Made by a program: the position numbers and the translations under genes. The notes beneath the pieces were generated by a model, which saw only the letters and a list, made by a program, of their open reading frames with translations, made no database searches and had not been told where the DNA came from. From NCBI GenBank assembly GCA_016713445.1, contig JADJPB010000009.1, positions 1-64,000 of the forward strand: DNA of 64,000 bases. Direction: 5' to 3'. Within the stretch, counting starts at the first letter, position 1. The number at the start of each line of letters is the position of its first letter. The stretch is from Bacteroidota bacterium (lineage in GTDB: Bacteria > Bacteroidota > Bacteroidia > AKYH767-A > OLB10). Shown here piece by piece: positions 38,358 to 48,793 of this stretch.

Positions 38358-39508
38358 TATTTTGTAATATTTAGTGTGGTGAGACCTGCGAACATCCATG
38401 CGTTCGACCATCTCATGAAATTAGATGTGTTTTTATAATGTCGATATTTTCTGAAATAGAAATAGCCTTTTGGATCTTGCATGTTTTCAATATTCCAGAT
38501 GGCTACTTTCTTTGCAAGATCCCGGTATCCAAACCGACTTAAGCTTAGAAGAGTTTGTCCGGCAGCGGTGCAGTCAGCAGGCCAAGCGTTTTTGTCATAG
38601 AATTTCGCCTGACCGTTATCGAGAATAAAAGTAGAAGTGTAATAGGATATTCCTTTATTCAAATGAGTACTCCAGGTAGCATCATCAGTGCAATTTTGAT
38701 AGTCATCTAGGCAATCTAAAATATAACCAGTATGATAATTATCTACCCAAGCTCCTGTTTCACGTTGCGAATAGATCCACGCTCCATCATTTCGTTGAAA
38801 CTTCATCACATAGTCTACCGCATTTTTTGCCATGTTTTTCCACTCTTGATTTCCAGTAATCTCAAATCCTTGAGCCATTAAACGCGCTCCTTTCATGCTG
38901 GCGTTAAATACTTTTTCCTTGTCAAACGGGGAATAGGAAAAACAAAAGCTACCATCCGATTCTGTGGAACGGTGAATGTGAGATTGAGTAAATTCGCAAC
39001 ATTGGACAACTAATTCCATTGCTTCCGTATTACCTAGTTTCTTCCAAGCTAAATACAATGCATTACTAATAATTCCAGTGGCGACAAGGGTAGGTTGGTA
39101 AGCTGGGATGGAAGCGTATCGTGCCTCCCACGGAAAATCATAACCCCAGCAAGCACCTTTATATCCTGATGGGATCAGTTTTTTCAATTCTTGTATTAAG
39201 CTTCCAATTTTCTGTTGGTTTAATTTTGCATTCACAGAATTAGAAAGTTGCACATAACTTTGAATGGCCAATCCTAGTGATACAGGATTTACTCTTTTTT
39301 TAATTCCTAAAATAGGTCTGATGTTGATCGGAAAGCGTTTAATAAGTTGCTGCGAAAGAAAACGTGCCTTATGATTTGAATTTAAAAAAGGCAATTTAAA
39401 TAATGGAGATGTGAGCCCATCATATGGATCATATCCTCTGTAATTTTCTTTTTCGATAAATGTCTTAAGGAGCGTTATCGACTGAATGATTTTCTCATCG
39501 ACGGTCAT
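38357..39508 (-). CDS. Predicted alpha/alpha-barrel protein of polysaccharide loci
   Basis: The 383-residue protein starts with YRGYDPYDGLTSP near residue 23 and is largely helical, with spaced aromatic and Gly motifs (GACWGYDFPWEARY, NDGAWIYSQRETGAWVDNYHTGY, KFYDKNAWPADCTAAGQTLLSL). These suggest an (alpha/alpha)6 toroid like glycoside hydrolases or polysaccharide lyases. Database entries for similar proteins are, as I recall, sometimes mislabelled delta-aminolevulinic acid dehydratase, to which it shows no resemblance. Its start overlaps the oxidoreductase stop (ATGA) and its stop overlaps the next start. A role in sugar modification, or as a glycan hydrolase or epimerase, is inferred from fold and context. 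Confidence 0.65.
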   Translation of the reverse strand: MTVDEKIIQSITLLKTFIEKENYRGYDPYDGLTSPLFKLPFLNSNHKARFLSQQLIKRFPINIRPILGIKKRVNPVSLGLAIQSYVQLSNSVNAKLNQQKIGSLIQELKKLIPSGYKGACWGYDFPWEARYASIPAYQPTLVATGIISNALYLAWKKLGNTEAMELVVQCCEFTQSHIHRSTESDGSFCFSYSPFDKEKVFNASMKGARLMAQGFEITGNQEWKNMAKNAVDYVMKFQRNDGAWIYSQRETGAWVDNYHTGYILDCLDDYQNCTDDATWSTHLNKGISYYTSTFILDNGQAKFYDKNAWPADCTAAGQTLLSLSRFGYRDLAKKVAIWNIENMQDPKGYFYFRKYRHYKNTSNFMRWSNAWMFAGLTTLNITK

Positions 39509-41552
39509 AATTGGTTTAATGAAATATTTTTTCCGTTTTGAGAAATAGATTCCAATACTGCAAATGTAGCCAGTGTCGAGTTGTATAATTCGTCAAATGA
39601 AATGGGAGATGGTTTTCCATCTTTTAGGGCTTGAATAAAAGCTTCCAGTTCTAATTTATGTCCTTTATCTTGATTTCCTGTAATTTTTTTTGTTCCTTTT
39701 GAATCGGAGATTGATAGTTCTTTGAAGTCGTCAATCTTTGCAATCAATCCTCCGTTATATAGTTCAATATATTCTTTGTTGACTTCTTTGTTTCCGTTTG
39801 AGAAATAAGCAATGGTTGCGATGCTTCCATTCTCCATTTTTAAAGTAATGCTTAATGTGTCTTCTAATACACTTGCATCATTCATTGAAGTTGCCGACAC
39901 CAACGAAATTTTACTCTGAGTTAAAAATGAAGCGTAGTCTATGAAATGACAAACTTCACCTACGATCCTTCCACCACCAACTTTAGGATCATGTATCCAG
40001 TGATCTTTAGCGACTACCCCAGCATTAATTCTCATCATGATAGCCGATGGGATCGCATAATTTAATTTTAGCTTGAGTTGCGTGCTCATTGGCGCAAATC
40101 TTCGGTTGAAACCAACCATCAATTTACTTTGAACAGTAGAATAAACTTTTCTAATCTCTTCTAATTCTTCTCTGTGAATACAAAGCGGTTTTTCGGTGAA
40201 TATGTTTTTATTTTTAGACAATCCCTCCAAAACATATTTACCGTGACTGTCATGGCGCGTTGCAATGAAAATAGTGTTGATGTTGCTGTCGTTCAATATC
40301 TCATTAGCATCACCTGCGCAATACCCAAATCCAAATTTATCGGCTACATTTCTGGCGCTGTTGGGCCGTGCTGTTGCAATTCCTGCTAAGTTTACTTTTT
40401 CCTTAATTGTCGGTAAGATGAAATTTTGCCCAATGTGTCGTACTTCAATAAAATACCTGTAAATGGTTCTGATTTTTCAAGAATCAGATCATAAGCTTTC
40501 TTGGCTTCTTGGAAGGTAAATGTATGACTAAGTAAAAGATCTAGATTGATTTTTTTGTTGTAGACTAATTCTGCAAAGGTTTCCATGTTTCGGTTTTCCG
40601 TCCACCTCACATAAGCAAATGGATAATCCATTCCTTGCTCTTCGTATTCGGTGTCATAACGGCCGGGGCCATACGAACATGACATCTTTAATTCAAGTTC
40701 TTTGACATAGTAATTTTTACGGGTAAAGCCCGTTGGTACTGCACCCACGACAATTACTTTTCCTTTTCTGCGACATAAAGTTCCTGCCAAATCGATAGGG
40801 TCTAGTGATGAAGCAGAGGCTGAAATAATTATTGAATCTGCGCCATGTCCTGCAGTAAGCTGAAGTATGGTCGACTCTAACTGCGTATCATTTCTCAAAA
40901 ATGAATGATTGAATCCGCATCGCTTAGCTAATTCCACTTGTGAAGGATCAATATCAATTCCAATAGCATTTACGCCAGATGCACGTAAAAGTTGTAAGGT
41001 GATTTGTCCAACTAATCCTAATCCGATAACCACACAATTTTCACCAAGGCGTAAATCAGCTTGTCGGATCCCTTGTAAGGCAATGGCACCTAATGTTGTA
41101 AATGCTGCATGCGCAAGCGATGCATCGTGATGCAGTCGTACGCATAAATTAACTGGAATAGCAACAACTTCAGCGTGCACAGCGGTACTTCCACCGCAAG
41201 CAACAAAATCGCCAATTTTGAAATCGCGGACATCATCAGCCATTCCAATAATTTCTCCTGCACAACTGTATCCTAATGCACTGGGTGCATCCAGTTTGTT
41301 CATCACTAAACGATAGGTTTCTTTGAGGCCAATCGTTTTAGCGGTTTGAATTACTTTTTTTACTTCTTCTTTTCGAGCACGTGCTTTTCCAATGTAGCCA
41401 AGTCTTGCATCTTTAACCGTTTTTCCTTCAGTGCCTGCGCTGATCAACGAAAAATGATTGCGCACCAAAACTTGTCCTGAGCTTAACGCAGGAAACGGAA
41501 CTTCTAGCAATTGCATATGCCCGTCTTTTAAGTTTTGTGTGAGTTGTTCCAT
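39505..41552 (-). CDS. Bi-domain oxidoreductase: zinc-type alcohol dehydrogenase plus Gfo/Idh/MocA, broken at the domain junction
   Basis: The first piece (40392-41552, 386 residues) is a medium-chain dehydrogenase (VLVRNHFSLISAGTEG, ALGYSCAGEIIG, VIGLGLVGQITLQLL). The second piece (39505 to about 40395) is a Gfo/Idh/MocA oxidoreductase (ANEILNDSNINTIFIATRHD, NIFTEKPLCI, VGFNRRFAPMS). In capsule loci of Bacteroidota these are usually one protein of about 700 residues. Here the dehydrogenase ends LLKYDT and the other frame resumes at IGQNFILPTIKEKVNLAGIA, so the GxGxxG part of the second Rossmann fold is missing. The offset (one base short modulo 3) fits a deletion of about 80-90 bases rather than a simple homopolymer error. 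The family is thought to oxidise or dehydrate nucleotide sugars. Confidence 0.78.
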
Positions 41553-41553
41553 C

Positions 41554-42661
41554 TTATTTTCCGATCACCTGATTGAAAATTTTAGTTAAGTTTTCAACCA
41601 TAGCAGCCTCTGTAAAATTAGTCAAATAGTGTTTACGAGAATTTTGCCCCATTCGTTGCCTTTTTTCAGGGGAATTTACGAGCTCTTGAATGCTGTTTGC
41701 AATCGACTGAGGATCACCAGAAGGCACAATGAATCCGTTGTCTTCATGTAACACCGATTCGACGATTGCTCCTCTGTCTGTACTAATGATGGGAAGTCCA
41801 GCCGCCAAAGCTTCTACAATCACCCAGGGGTGCCCTTCTGGAGCTCTAGGAGGAAAAAGAAAGATGTCGGCATTGCTCATCATTTGAAGTTTTTGATGGC
41901 TTTTTTTCAGGGGGATGAATGGAGATCGGTAGCTGGTTTTCTTTGATTAATCTCAAACAACCTTGCTTAGTGTCCTCATTTCTCCATCCGCCAAGTACAT
42001 CCAATTGAATATGATTCTTGATGGCCGCAGGGAGCAATCGGATGGCTTTAACAACATCTTCAATTCCTTTCGAAGATTGAAGATTACCAAGATAAAGTAT
42101 GCGGGTGGTCGTTGAATTACTTTTTTCCTTCTCAGGAATGTCATAATCCCCACCGTTAGGCGCAACAAAAATTTTATATTCAGGGAAATAACCTTTGAAC
42201 AAATAGCGCAAATTGTTGCCTAATACAATAACACCGGAGCAGAATGAAAAAATCAACTTCACATACATTCTAACGATTGGCGAAGACCTATCCATCCATA
42301 CTTTAAATTCACTTCCCCGTAAATGGAGCACAATCTTTCTGCAAAATAATCGACTGATTAAAATGTAAAAAGAGTCCTTGAGAAACCCAACCGTACTTTG
42401 ACTGATTGGAATAAGTACCAACTGTGGTTTTGCTTTTAGACCATTCTTTATAATCGCGATATAAATTTCAAAATTTTTAACGAGCTTTTTAAAACTCCAG
42501 CTGCCCATGCTTTTGAGATCTTCGTTGATTTTGGTATCAATATGTATCAGTTGAAAATTCTTTTTAAGTCCCAACTTCAATAGAATTTCTGTGGCAATAG
42601 CCGGTCCCATAAATGGAGGAGGAAGTTTTCCAAAAATGCAAATAGTAGCTTTATTACTCAT
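41554..42661 (-). CDS. Glycosyltransferase family 4 (one frameshift)
   Basis: ATG at 42659-42661 (MSNKATICIFGKLPPPFMGP) overlaps the upstream stop as TAATG. The GT-B fold shows the N-terminal glycine-rich entry (KLPPPFMGPAIATE), the central hinge with ILYLGNLQSSKGIEDVVKA, and the donor-site EX7E region ADIFLFPPRAPEGHPWVIVE followed by EALAAGLPIISTDRG. The pieces 41846-42823 (its 5' part is an artefact) and 41554-41883 join as HPPEKSHQKLQMMSNADIF if the A7 at 41901-41907 is read as A6. The repaired length is 368 residues. It adds a sugar, probably with retention, to the lipid-linked repeat unit; donor and acceptor cannot be told. Confidence 0.85.
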
Positions 42662-43929
42662 TAGACCTGTTGATGTTTTGGGAGAAGGGCGAAGGCTACA
42701 ATCGGATATACTATGTACAAGAGCGGTGCGTAAAGTGTGGGCACTGTGGTTATCGACCAAAGAATCATCATCGCCGAAGTTGCAGCAATGAGAAATTTTT
42801 CCGGCATTTGAAGACTTACCCATCTCGCTAAAACAGAAAATAAAAAAACGATATAAAAGAAAATTCCAATGAATCCCGTCATAAAAAGTAATCGAACATA
42901 GTCACTATGCATACCTCCTCCAATCATCACAACCGATTCTTTGAAGTTTGCTGTTGTAATTCCAATAAAGTGATTTATGGGAGGCATTTGCTCCCAAGTT
43001 TCAAAATATTTTTCCCATCGTGTCATTCGACCATTAAAAGCTTGATCCGAATCAGATTCTCCTTCTACGACCAGAAGTTCTTTTCCGATGAGTGGCTCAA
43101 TATGATCAATGTATAAATCTTGGGCAAAAAAGGAACCTATAATAAATACAAAGACAAAAACGAACAACAAACCTCTTGTGTTTCGCAGGTTGTGCACCAG
43201 TAAGATGATGATCATAGCAAAGAACACTCCCCACGAAGAAACGTGATTGATACGGGTTAAACCATAGGCAACGAAAAAAATTGATAAAACCATGTGCCAG
43301 GTTTTTATTTTGATGTAATTTCCGGATGTGTATAGTTTTTGAACAAAATAATAAGAAATAATAAGCAGGTATAAAATAAAAAAAATTGCATAGTTCATTA
43401 CATCAGCATATGCACCGCGAATTCGAGAACCTCCACCACGACCTTGAGAGATATATTCTATGGCTATAGGATTTACAAAAGATTCGTACAGAAATACAGT
43501 AAATGGAAAAATACAGGAAATAAGGAAGGTTGTTAAAATTCCATGAAGGTCAGTTTTGGATTGAACAATTCTTCGGGCATAGAAAAATAGAAGGACAGGT
43601 GTTGTATATTTAATTAAATCTCCAAATGCGACTACACTTAAATTAATAAACCAGAAGGTAGCGGCGTTAAAAACTACCAGGATAGCCCAAATGCGAAATG
43701 GAATGGCTTCTAATGCTTGTGCAGCTTTTGGGAAACCGACTGCCAGCGTACTAAGCAGAATTAATATAGGTGTTAGAACTCCAACAATATAAAGTGGTGA
43801 AGCAAGTGCTGATGATTCTTTTAATTCATGGAAATTGTCAATTAATGGGCGCAAAAGAATAAGCCAAATGAACCACTTTTTGAAAAGCGGAGAATTTTTA
43901 TACCAGGCCCACCATTGTTTGAAATTCAT
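42661..43929 (-). CDS. O-antigen ligase / polymerase (Wzy-like) membrane protein
   Basis: A 422-residue protein with about ten membrane helices and one larger periplasmic loop (residues about 265-340, TRWEKYFETWEQMPPINHFIG onward). This is the layout of the Wzy/O-antigen ligase superfamily. Conserved Arg residues typical of such loops occur in RIRGAYAD and GRMTRWEKY. It is the only polymerase-like gene in the locus, so it most likely polymerises flipped repeat units in a Wzx/Wzy-type capsule pathway with the Wzx at 55118-56461. It is not distinguishable from a ligase by sequence alone. Its start overlaps the preceding stop (ATGA). Confidence 0.78.
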   Translation of the reverse strand: MNFKQWWAWYKNSPLFKKWFIWLILLRPLIDNFHELKESSALASPLYIVGVLTPILILLSTLAVGFPKAAQALEAIPFRIWAILVVFNAATFWFINLSVVAFGDLIKYTTPVLLFFYARRIVQSKTDLHGILTTFLISCIFPFTVFLYESFVNPIAIEYISQGRGGGSRIRGAYADVMNYAIFFILYLLIISYYFVQKLYTSGNYIKIKTWHMVLSIFFVAYGLTRINHVSSWGVFFAMIIILLVHNLRNTRGLLFVFVFVFIIGSFFAQDLYIDHIEPLIGKELLVVEGESDSDQAFNGRMTRWEKYFETWEQMPPINHFIGITTANFKESVVMIGGGMHSDYVRLLFMTGFIGIFFYIVFLFSVLARWVSLQMPEKFLIAATSAMMILWSITTVPTLYAPLLYIVYPIVAFALLPKHQQV

Positions 43930-45066
43930 TTTTTGTCGAGTTCTTTGAGTGCACTTATGAATCCAATAGCCGATTCATGGAGCGTTGCTTTTTCTTTGAT
44001 GAACTGTGCTGCATTTTTTTCCCATATCGCTAACTTCCTTCGGATGTTCCATCATCCAATTCATTTTCTCAGCTACTTTTTGAGTTAAACTATAGTCAAT
44101 TTTTAATCCGGTTTCATTTTCTATGATGAGGTCAAAGGTAGCGCCTGCATTTATTGTAGCCAAACAGCATAATCCTGCTGCCATGGCTTCATTCAATACT
44201 AATCCCCAGATATCAAAGTCGCTCTGATATAATAAAGCGTTGGTATTGGCGAAATAGTAGGGAACTTCATTTTTTTGTTTATAACCCGTAAATTTAATTT
44301 GCTCATCTAATCCAAGTCGGTTACTTAGACTTTCCAAACTTTTTTTACTTTCGCCATCGCCTATGATTTGTAACTTAAAATCTTTTCGAACTTTGGCAAG
44401 GTGTGAAGCAGCGTCAATGACCTGACTTACATTTTTTCTTGGAACAAGGTATCCTAGATAAGTGAATGTAAAGGGTTGTAGAGAAGAGATGGAAGTTTTA
44501 TGTTTTGCGGTTTCTTCAGAAAAAAATGTTGTGTCAACCGTATTAATTCCGATGTACACTTTATCAGCCTGTGCGCCCATTTTCACTAAGTATTCTGTTG
44601 CTAGGCTGCCGTAAGCAATAAATGATTTGGCTCTTTTGATGAGTTGTCGACGAATGAAAATTCGATGCCATGAATTATTTCTTACTTCTGTCTGAATACT
44701 GCCGCTCCATATCGCAAAAGGCACTTTATTCCAACTGCAATAGCTTGCTGTGATGATACAGGCTGCTGAAAATCCGGCAACAATTACTTTATTAGGGTGA
44801 ATTGACTTTAATGCCTTCCAAAGCCCTTTGTAAAAAAAGTAGGTTTTTTCGCTGTCTTCAGCCGAAGTAATAGTTCCGCCACCAAGTATTGTAAATGGAA
44901 ATTTGAAATCGCTAAAATTAATTTCAAATTTTCTTCGTTGATATCCTGCCTCCGAAAAAATCACATGTAGTTCCATGCCTTCAACAAGCAACTGCTTATT
45001 CAGTTCGTTGAATAAGGGGATGCGATAAGGCGTAGGAATGTTGGTGATGAGTACTACTTTTTGCAT
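43926..45066 (-). CDS. Glycosyltransferase family 4 (C-terminal frameshift)
   Basis: The start is taken at ATG 45064-45066 (MQKVVLITNIPTPYRIPLFN), which overlaps the asparagine synthetase stop as TAATG. GT4 features are ITNIPTPYR, FTYLGYLVPRKNVSQVIDA, LQIIGDGESKKSLE and the donor site ANTNALLYQSDFDIWGLVLNE followed by AMAAGLCCLAT. The last 20 residues are restored (GKNAAQFIKEKATLHES to LKELDKK) if the A7 at 44014-44020 is read as A6, ending at a TGA that overlaps the Wzy start. The repaired length is 379 residues. It should transfer one sugar of the repeat unit. Confidence 0.85.
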
Positions 45067-46972
45067 TAGGCCGACATCCATTTTTTAAACCACGCCATCA
45101 AAAAATAGATGGTCCATAGTTGATTTGTATATGCTTTATTTCCTTTTCGGATCGCTTGAATCTGTGCGTTTAATCCTTCCTCTGTAAATAATTCTGTGTT
45201 GCGGACGAAAGATTTTAAGTTTTGTTCTGTATAGTCGAGCATGATCTCACCTGCCCATTCCTGCAAGGGAACACAAAATCCCATTTTCTTTCGATAGAGT
45301 ATTTCATGGGGTAGGATATTTTCTAGACTTTTCTTTAAGATGTATTTAGGTTCTTTGTTCTTGGTTTTGTATCGTGAAGGAATGGAGAAAGCAGTATTAA
45401 TTAAATGGTAATCTAAGAACGGATTTCTGATTTCGATGCTATTGGCCATCCCCAACTTATCCATTCGGTACAAATATTTAGAGGATTTGAAATCTCAATC
45501 CTAAATAACACATCCAATCGGTATCTGTTAACCAGGGATATTTTTCTTTTAATTTAATAAAATCGCGTTTGTATTTTTGAATGATGGAGTAGGAGTTGGC
45601 GTCTCCAATGTCTTTCAGGTATGTGGAAGTAAGAAAACTTCGTTTTGTACTTTCCTTAAATGCTTTAGCTCCTCCCCAGAACAATTCTTGTCCATGCGCT
45701 GCCCTCGAAAATATTTCTCTAATGGCCGATGCTTCATCGTTGGTTTCATTAATAATGTTGGCCATCCCCTTTTTTATGGTTAGAGGAAATTTATTGTAAA
45801 GATGATACCAAGGATAAATTTTTTGATATTTCATCCAGGCTCTGTATCCTGAGAATAATTCGTCCGCTCCATCTCCTGTCTGTACTACGATGGTTCCATT
45901 TTCACGAGCCAATTGTGAAATGAAGTAAATAGGGATACAGGTTGCATCTGCCATAGGTTCGTCGAAACTCTCAATAATGAGCGACAAACTATTTGAAATA
46001 TCTTCAGGTTGGATGTTTTTCTCAAAGTGCTCAGTGTTGAACATCTTTGCTACTTTGTCTGCATAAACGCGTTCATCATAATTGGATTGTCCTTCAAATC
46101 CTACTGAAAATGTCTTGATGGTCGAATTACTTTGCGCTCTCATCAAAGCCACAACTGCACTGGAATCGACACCACCACTTAGAAAAGCACCTACAGGAAC
46201 GTCACCTACCATGCGATAGTTGACTGATTTTTGAAGTTGTTGAAATAACTCTTCGCTTATTTCTTTCTCAGATTTGTTTTCAAAATTTTGAGGTTCTATT
46301 CTCCAGTGTGTTTCAATTTTGATGTGACCTTTATGTATGGTCATGCATTCACCCGCATCCAGCTTGTGAATTCCTTCAAACATGGTTAAAGGTGCAGGAA
46401 GTTGATTGTAGGTGAGGAAATGATAAAGTGCTTCTTGGTCTTGTATCGCTTTAACCCAAGGTAATGTGAGTAGCGCTTTAATTTCTGAAGAAAACGCAAA
46501 TTTCCCATCGTGCATCGTATAGTATAATGGTTTTTTTCCTACACGATCTCGAGCAATGAATAAAGTTTCATTTTGTTGGTTCCAGTAGGCAAAAGCAAAC
46601 ATGCCATTCAACTTTTTTAAAGCAGCGTGACCATATTTTTTTATAAAGTTCTAATATTACTTCTGTGTCACTTTCCGTTTTGAAATATGAACTCGGTTTT
46701 AATTCGGATTTTAATTCTTTGTAGTTGTAGATCTCTCCATTAAAAACAATAGCATTGCCCTGTTCGTCTATCATAGGCTGATGTCCAGAAGGCGAGAGAT
46801 CAATAATGCTTAAACGTCGATGACCGAAATGTAATTGATTGTCTATGGAAGACCATACTCCTTCATCATCAGGGCCGCGATGTGCTATGCGGGAATTCAT
46901 TGCATGAACCAATTCCTTGCTATTCGCTGAAGAATTGCCTTTCATGTATAAGATTCCGTTAATACCGCACAT
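45066..46972 (-). CDS. asnB: Asparagine synthetase (glutamine-hydrolysing) family amidotransferase (two frameshifts)
   Basis: The N-terminal class II glutaminase starts MCGINGILY, with the nucleophile Cys2, and has RIAHRGPDDEG and NGEIYNYKEL. The C-terminal synthetase domain has the PP-loop GAFLSGGVDSSAVVALM and TGDGADELFSGYR. The three pieces (46568-46972, 45478-46611, 45066-45473) join as ELYKKYGHAALKKLNGMF if the A7 at 46636-46642 is A6, and as RFQISKYLYRMDKL if one C near 45486 is removed. The repaired length is 634 residues. Within a capsule locus such enzymes often amidate sugars or make amide-linked substituents rather than free asparagine. Which is true here cannot be told. Confidence 0.87.
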
Positions 46973-46975
46973 AAC

Positions 46976-48064
46976 CTAGATGGATAAATATAGTTTTTTT
47001 ATTTTACTTGCCATAATAGACATTGAATATTGTGCTGAATAGTTCTTTCTTGCGACAATATTCGCTTCGTCATCGATTGGATGCTGAATCAAATGGGTAA
47101 TGAGTTTAGCCATTTCGTGTTCGTTCTTTACAACTGATAAAGGATCCAATTGCCTTACAATTTCAGTGACGCCGCCACCATCTTCAAACACGAGTACTTG
47201 CTTTCCTTGTTGGTAAGCTTCGATGGCTACTAATCCAAAGGCTTCTCCTTGACTAGAGATGATGCATATGTTTGATTCCTTCAAAAGTTGAATTGAATCC
47301 CCTTGTCCTACAAAAAATACTTTTGTAGATAGATTGAATTCTGCAACTAAATTTCTTAATTCACTTTCTTCCGGACCAGTGCCCATGATCAGCAATTTGA
47401 AGTTCGAGTTTTCTGTTTTTGAAAGCGCTAGTAGGAGCCGATCAAATCGTTTTACACTTGCTAATCTTCCAATAGTAGCGATCAAGAACTCATGATTGTT
47501 TTTTCTAAAAAAGTTTTGAGCGTTATGGGATGTTGCGTTTTCCGGAACTCCATTGTATATTACTTCTTTCGTTGAATGGTGTAAATCAAATCTCGAAATA
47601 GATTTTTCCTTGGTGAAATTTGAATTAAACGTAATGGCATGGATGTATTTATTTAAGAATTTTTTTTGCATCCATCTTACTACAAGATCATTTATTCTTA
47701 CTTTTCTTCCAAATCCAAAATTACCATGTTCCGAATAAACAATTTTTTCCCGCTTTTTTTTTGCGAAAGAAGCAAGGAGAGGATTATAGGAATGGAAATG
47801 GATGATGTCAACGTTCGACATCATTTTTTTATATTCCATTTTCGAAGTGGAATCTATATTTAAGGCATTTGTGAACTTTCCTGCGACTATGGAAATACCG
47901 CATTTTTCAAATGTTTCAAACAAGGCCGATTTGCCCTTTGCACAAAATACACTTACTTGTAGCGATTCATCTTTTTGTTGCTCTTGACAAAGATGTAATA
48001 CAACTTTACTTATACCGCCCATTTCGGTAGACCAAATAATGTGTAGTATTTTAAGTGGTTGCAT
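46976..48064 (-). CDS. Glycosyltransferase family 4
   Basis: The intact 362-residue GT-B enzyme starts MQPLKILHIIWSTEMGGISK, the usual acceptor-side loop. It has IVYSEHGNFGFG, the hinge LIATIGRLASVKRFDRLL, LLIMGTGPEESELR and the EX7E motif in SSQGEAFGLVAIEAYQQG. It sits 3 bases before the asparagine synthetase start and 8 bases after the methyltransferase stop, so it is part of the capsule operon. Retaining transfer of a hexose or acetylated hexosamine is typical of the family; the specific sugar is unknown. Confidence 0.88.
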   Translation of the reverse strand: MQPLKILHIIWSTEMGGISKVVLHLCQEQQKDESLQVSVFCAKGKSALFETFEKCGISIVAGKFTNALNIDSTSKMEYKKMMSNVDIIHFHSYNPLLASFAKKKREKIVYSEHGNFGFGRKVRINDLVVRWMQKKFLNKYIHAITFNSNFTKEKSISRFDLHHSTKEVIYNGVPENATSHNAQNFFRKNNHEFLIATIGRLASVKRFDRLLLALSKTENSNFKLLIMGTGPEESELRNLVAEFNLSTKVFFVGQGDSIQLLKESNICIISSQGEAFGLVAIEAYQQGKQVLVFEDGGGVTEIVRQLDPLSVVKNEHEMAKLITHLIQHPIDDEANIVARKNYSAQYSMSIMASKIKKLYLSI

Positions 48065-48072
48065 TTGATATG

Positions 48073-48792
48073 TTACTTTGGTTTTTGGACGATAGAGACA
48101 TATCCGATCGCCCCATAACGAAACTTCTTCAGAATTAAATTTATAATTGGAATTTTAGTGGATAACAAATAAAGCAATTGGGGTAATATCGCAAGCAAGA
48201 ATATTAATGGATTGTAAATAGAATAAATCACCTTGAGTCGAAATGTTTTTGAGCAAACATTGAAGAACTTTAATATAGGTTTTATACTTAACGTGATGAT
48301 GGTTCCGAATAAATCTCCTACCTCCTCAATGGACCTAACTTCAAGACCTGATTTTTGAATGCGGTAGGTAAGTCCATGCTTCGTGTATCGATAATGGTCG
48401 TAAGTACCATCCACGATAGGTACTACAAAAGGACTTGTCATCACGAGTATCCCTTCTTTTTTAAGAAGCCTTTTCACTTCAGTGAAAAACAAATCAGGCT
48501 CAGGAAGATCATGTATGACTTCGGTGCATAGAATAACGTCAACACTTTCATCTGGAAGAGGAACTTCAGTTGCACTGCAGTAAATATCAATTTCTTTTTT
48601 AGGAAATGGAGAGTCTGCTAAGTCGGCGCCAATAGTTTTGGAGAAATAAGGCTGATAAATGGAAAAATAGGGGCGAGGACCACATCCTAAATCAAGCAAA
48701 CATTCCTTTTTCCCTAAACTCTTAAAAAATGACTTAAGTAGCCGTGAGCGAATGGAATCTTCAATGATTGCACCTAAATTTGTCCACTTCAT
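48073..48792 (-). CDS. Class I SAM-dependent methyltransferase
   Basis: A 239-residue protein with the SAM-binding glycine loop LLDLGCGPRPYFSIY (about residue 33), acidic ribose-binding IGADLADSPF, DVILCTEVIHDLPEPD and LLKKEGILVMTSPF. After residue 170 it has one or two hydrophobic segments (IYNPLIFLLAILPQLLYLL), suggesting it lies at the membrane near lipid-linked substrates. It starts 1 base after the neighbouring stop and precedes the GT4 gene by 8 bases. It probably methylates a sugar or lipid carrier intermediate of the capsule. Confidence 0.83.
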   Translation of the reverse strand: MKWTNLGAIIEDSIRSRLLKSFFKSLGKKECLLDLGCGPRPYFSIYQPYFSKTIGADLADSPFPKKEIDIYCSATEVPLPDESVDVILCTEVIHDLPEPDLFFTEVKRLLKKEGILVMTSPFVVPIVDGTYDHYRYTKHGLTYRIQKSGLEVRSIEEVGDLFGTIITLSIKPILKFFNVCSKTFRLKVIYSIYNPLIFLLAILPQLLYLLSTKIPIINLILKKFRYGAIGYVSIVQKPK

Positions 48793-48793
48793 A

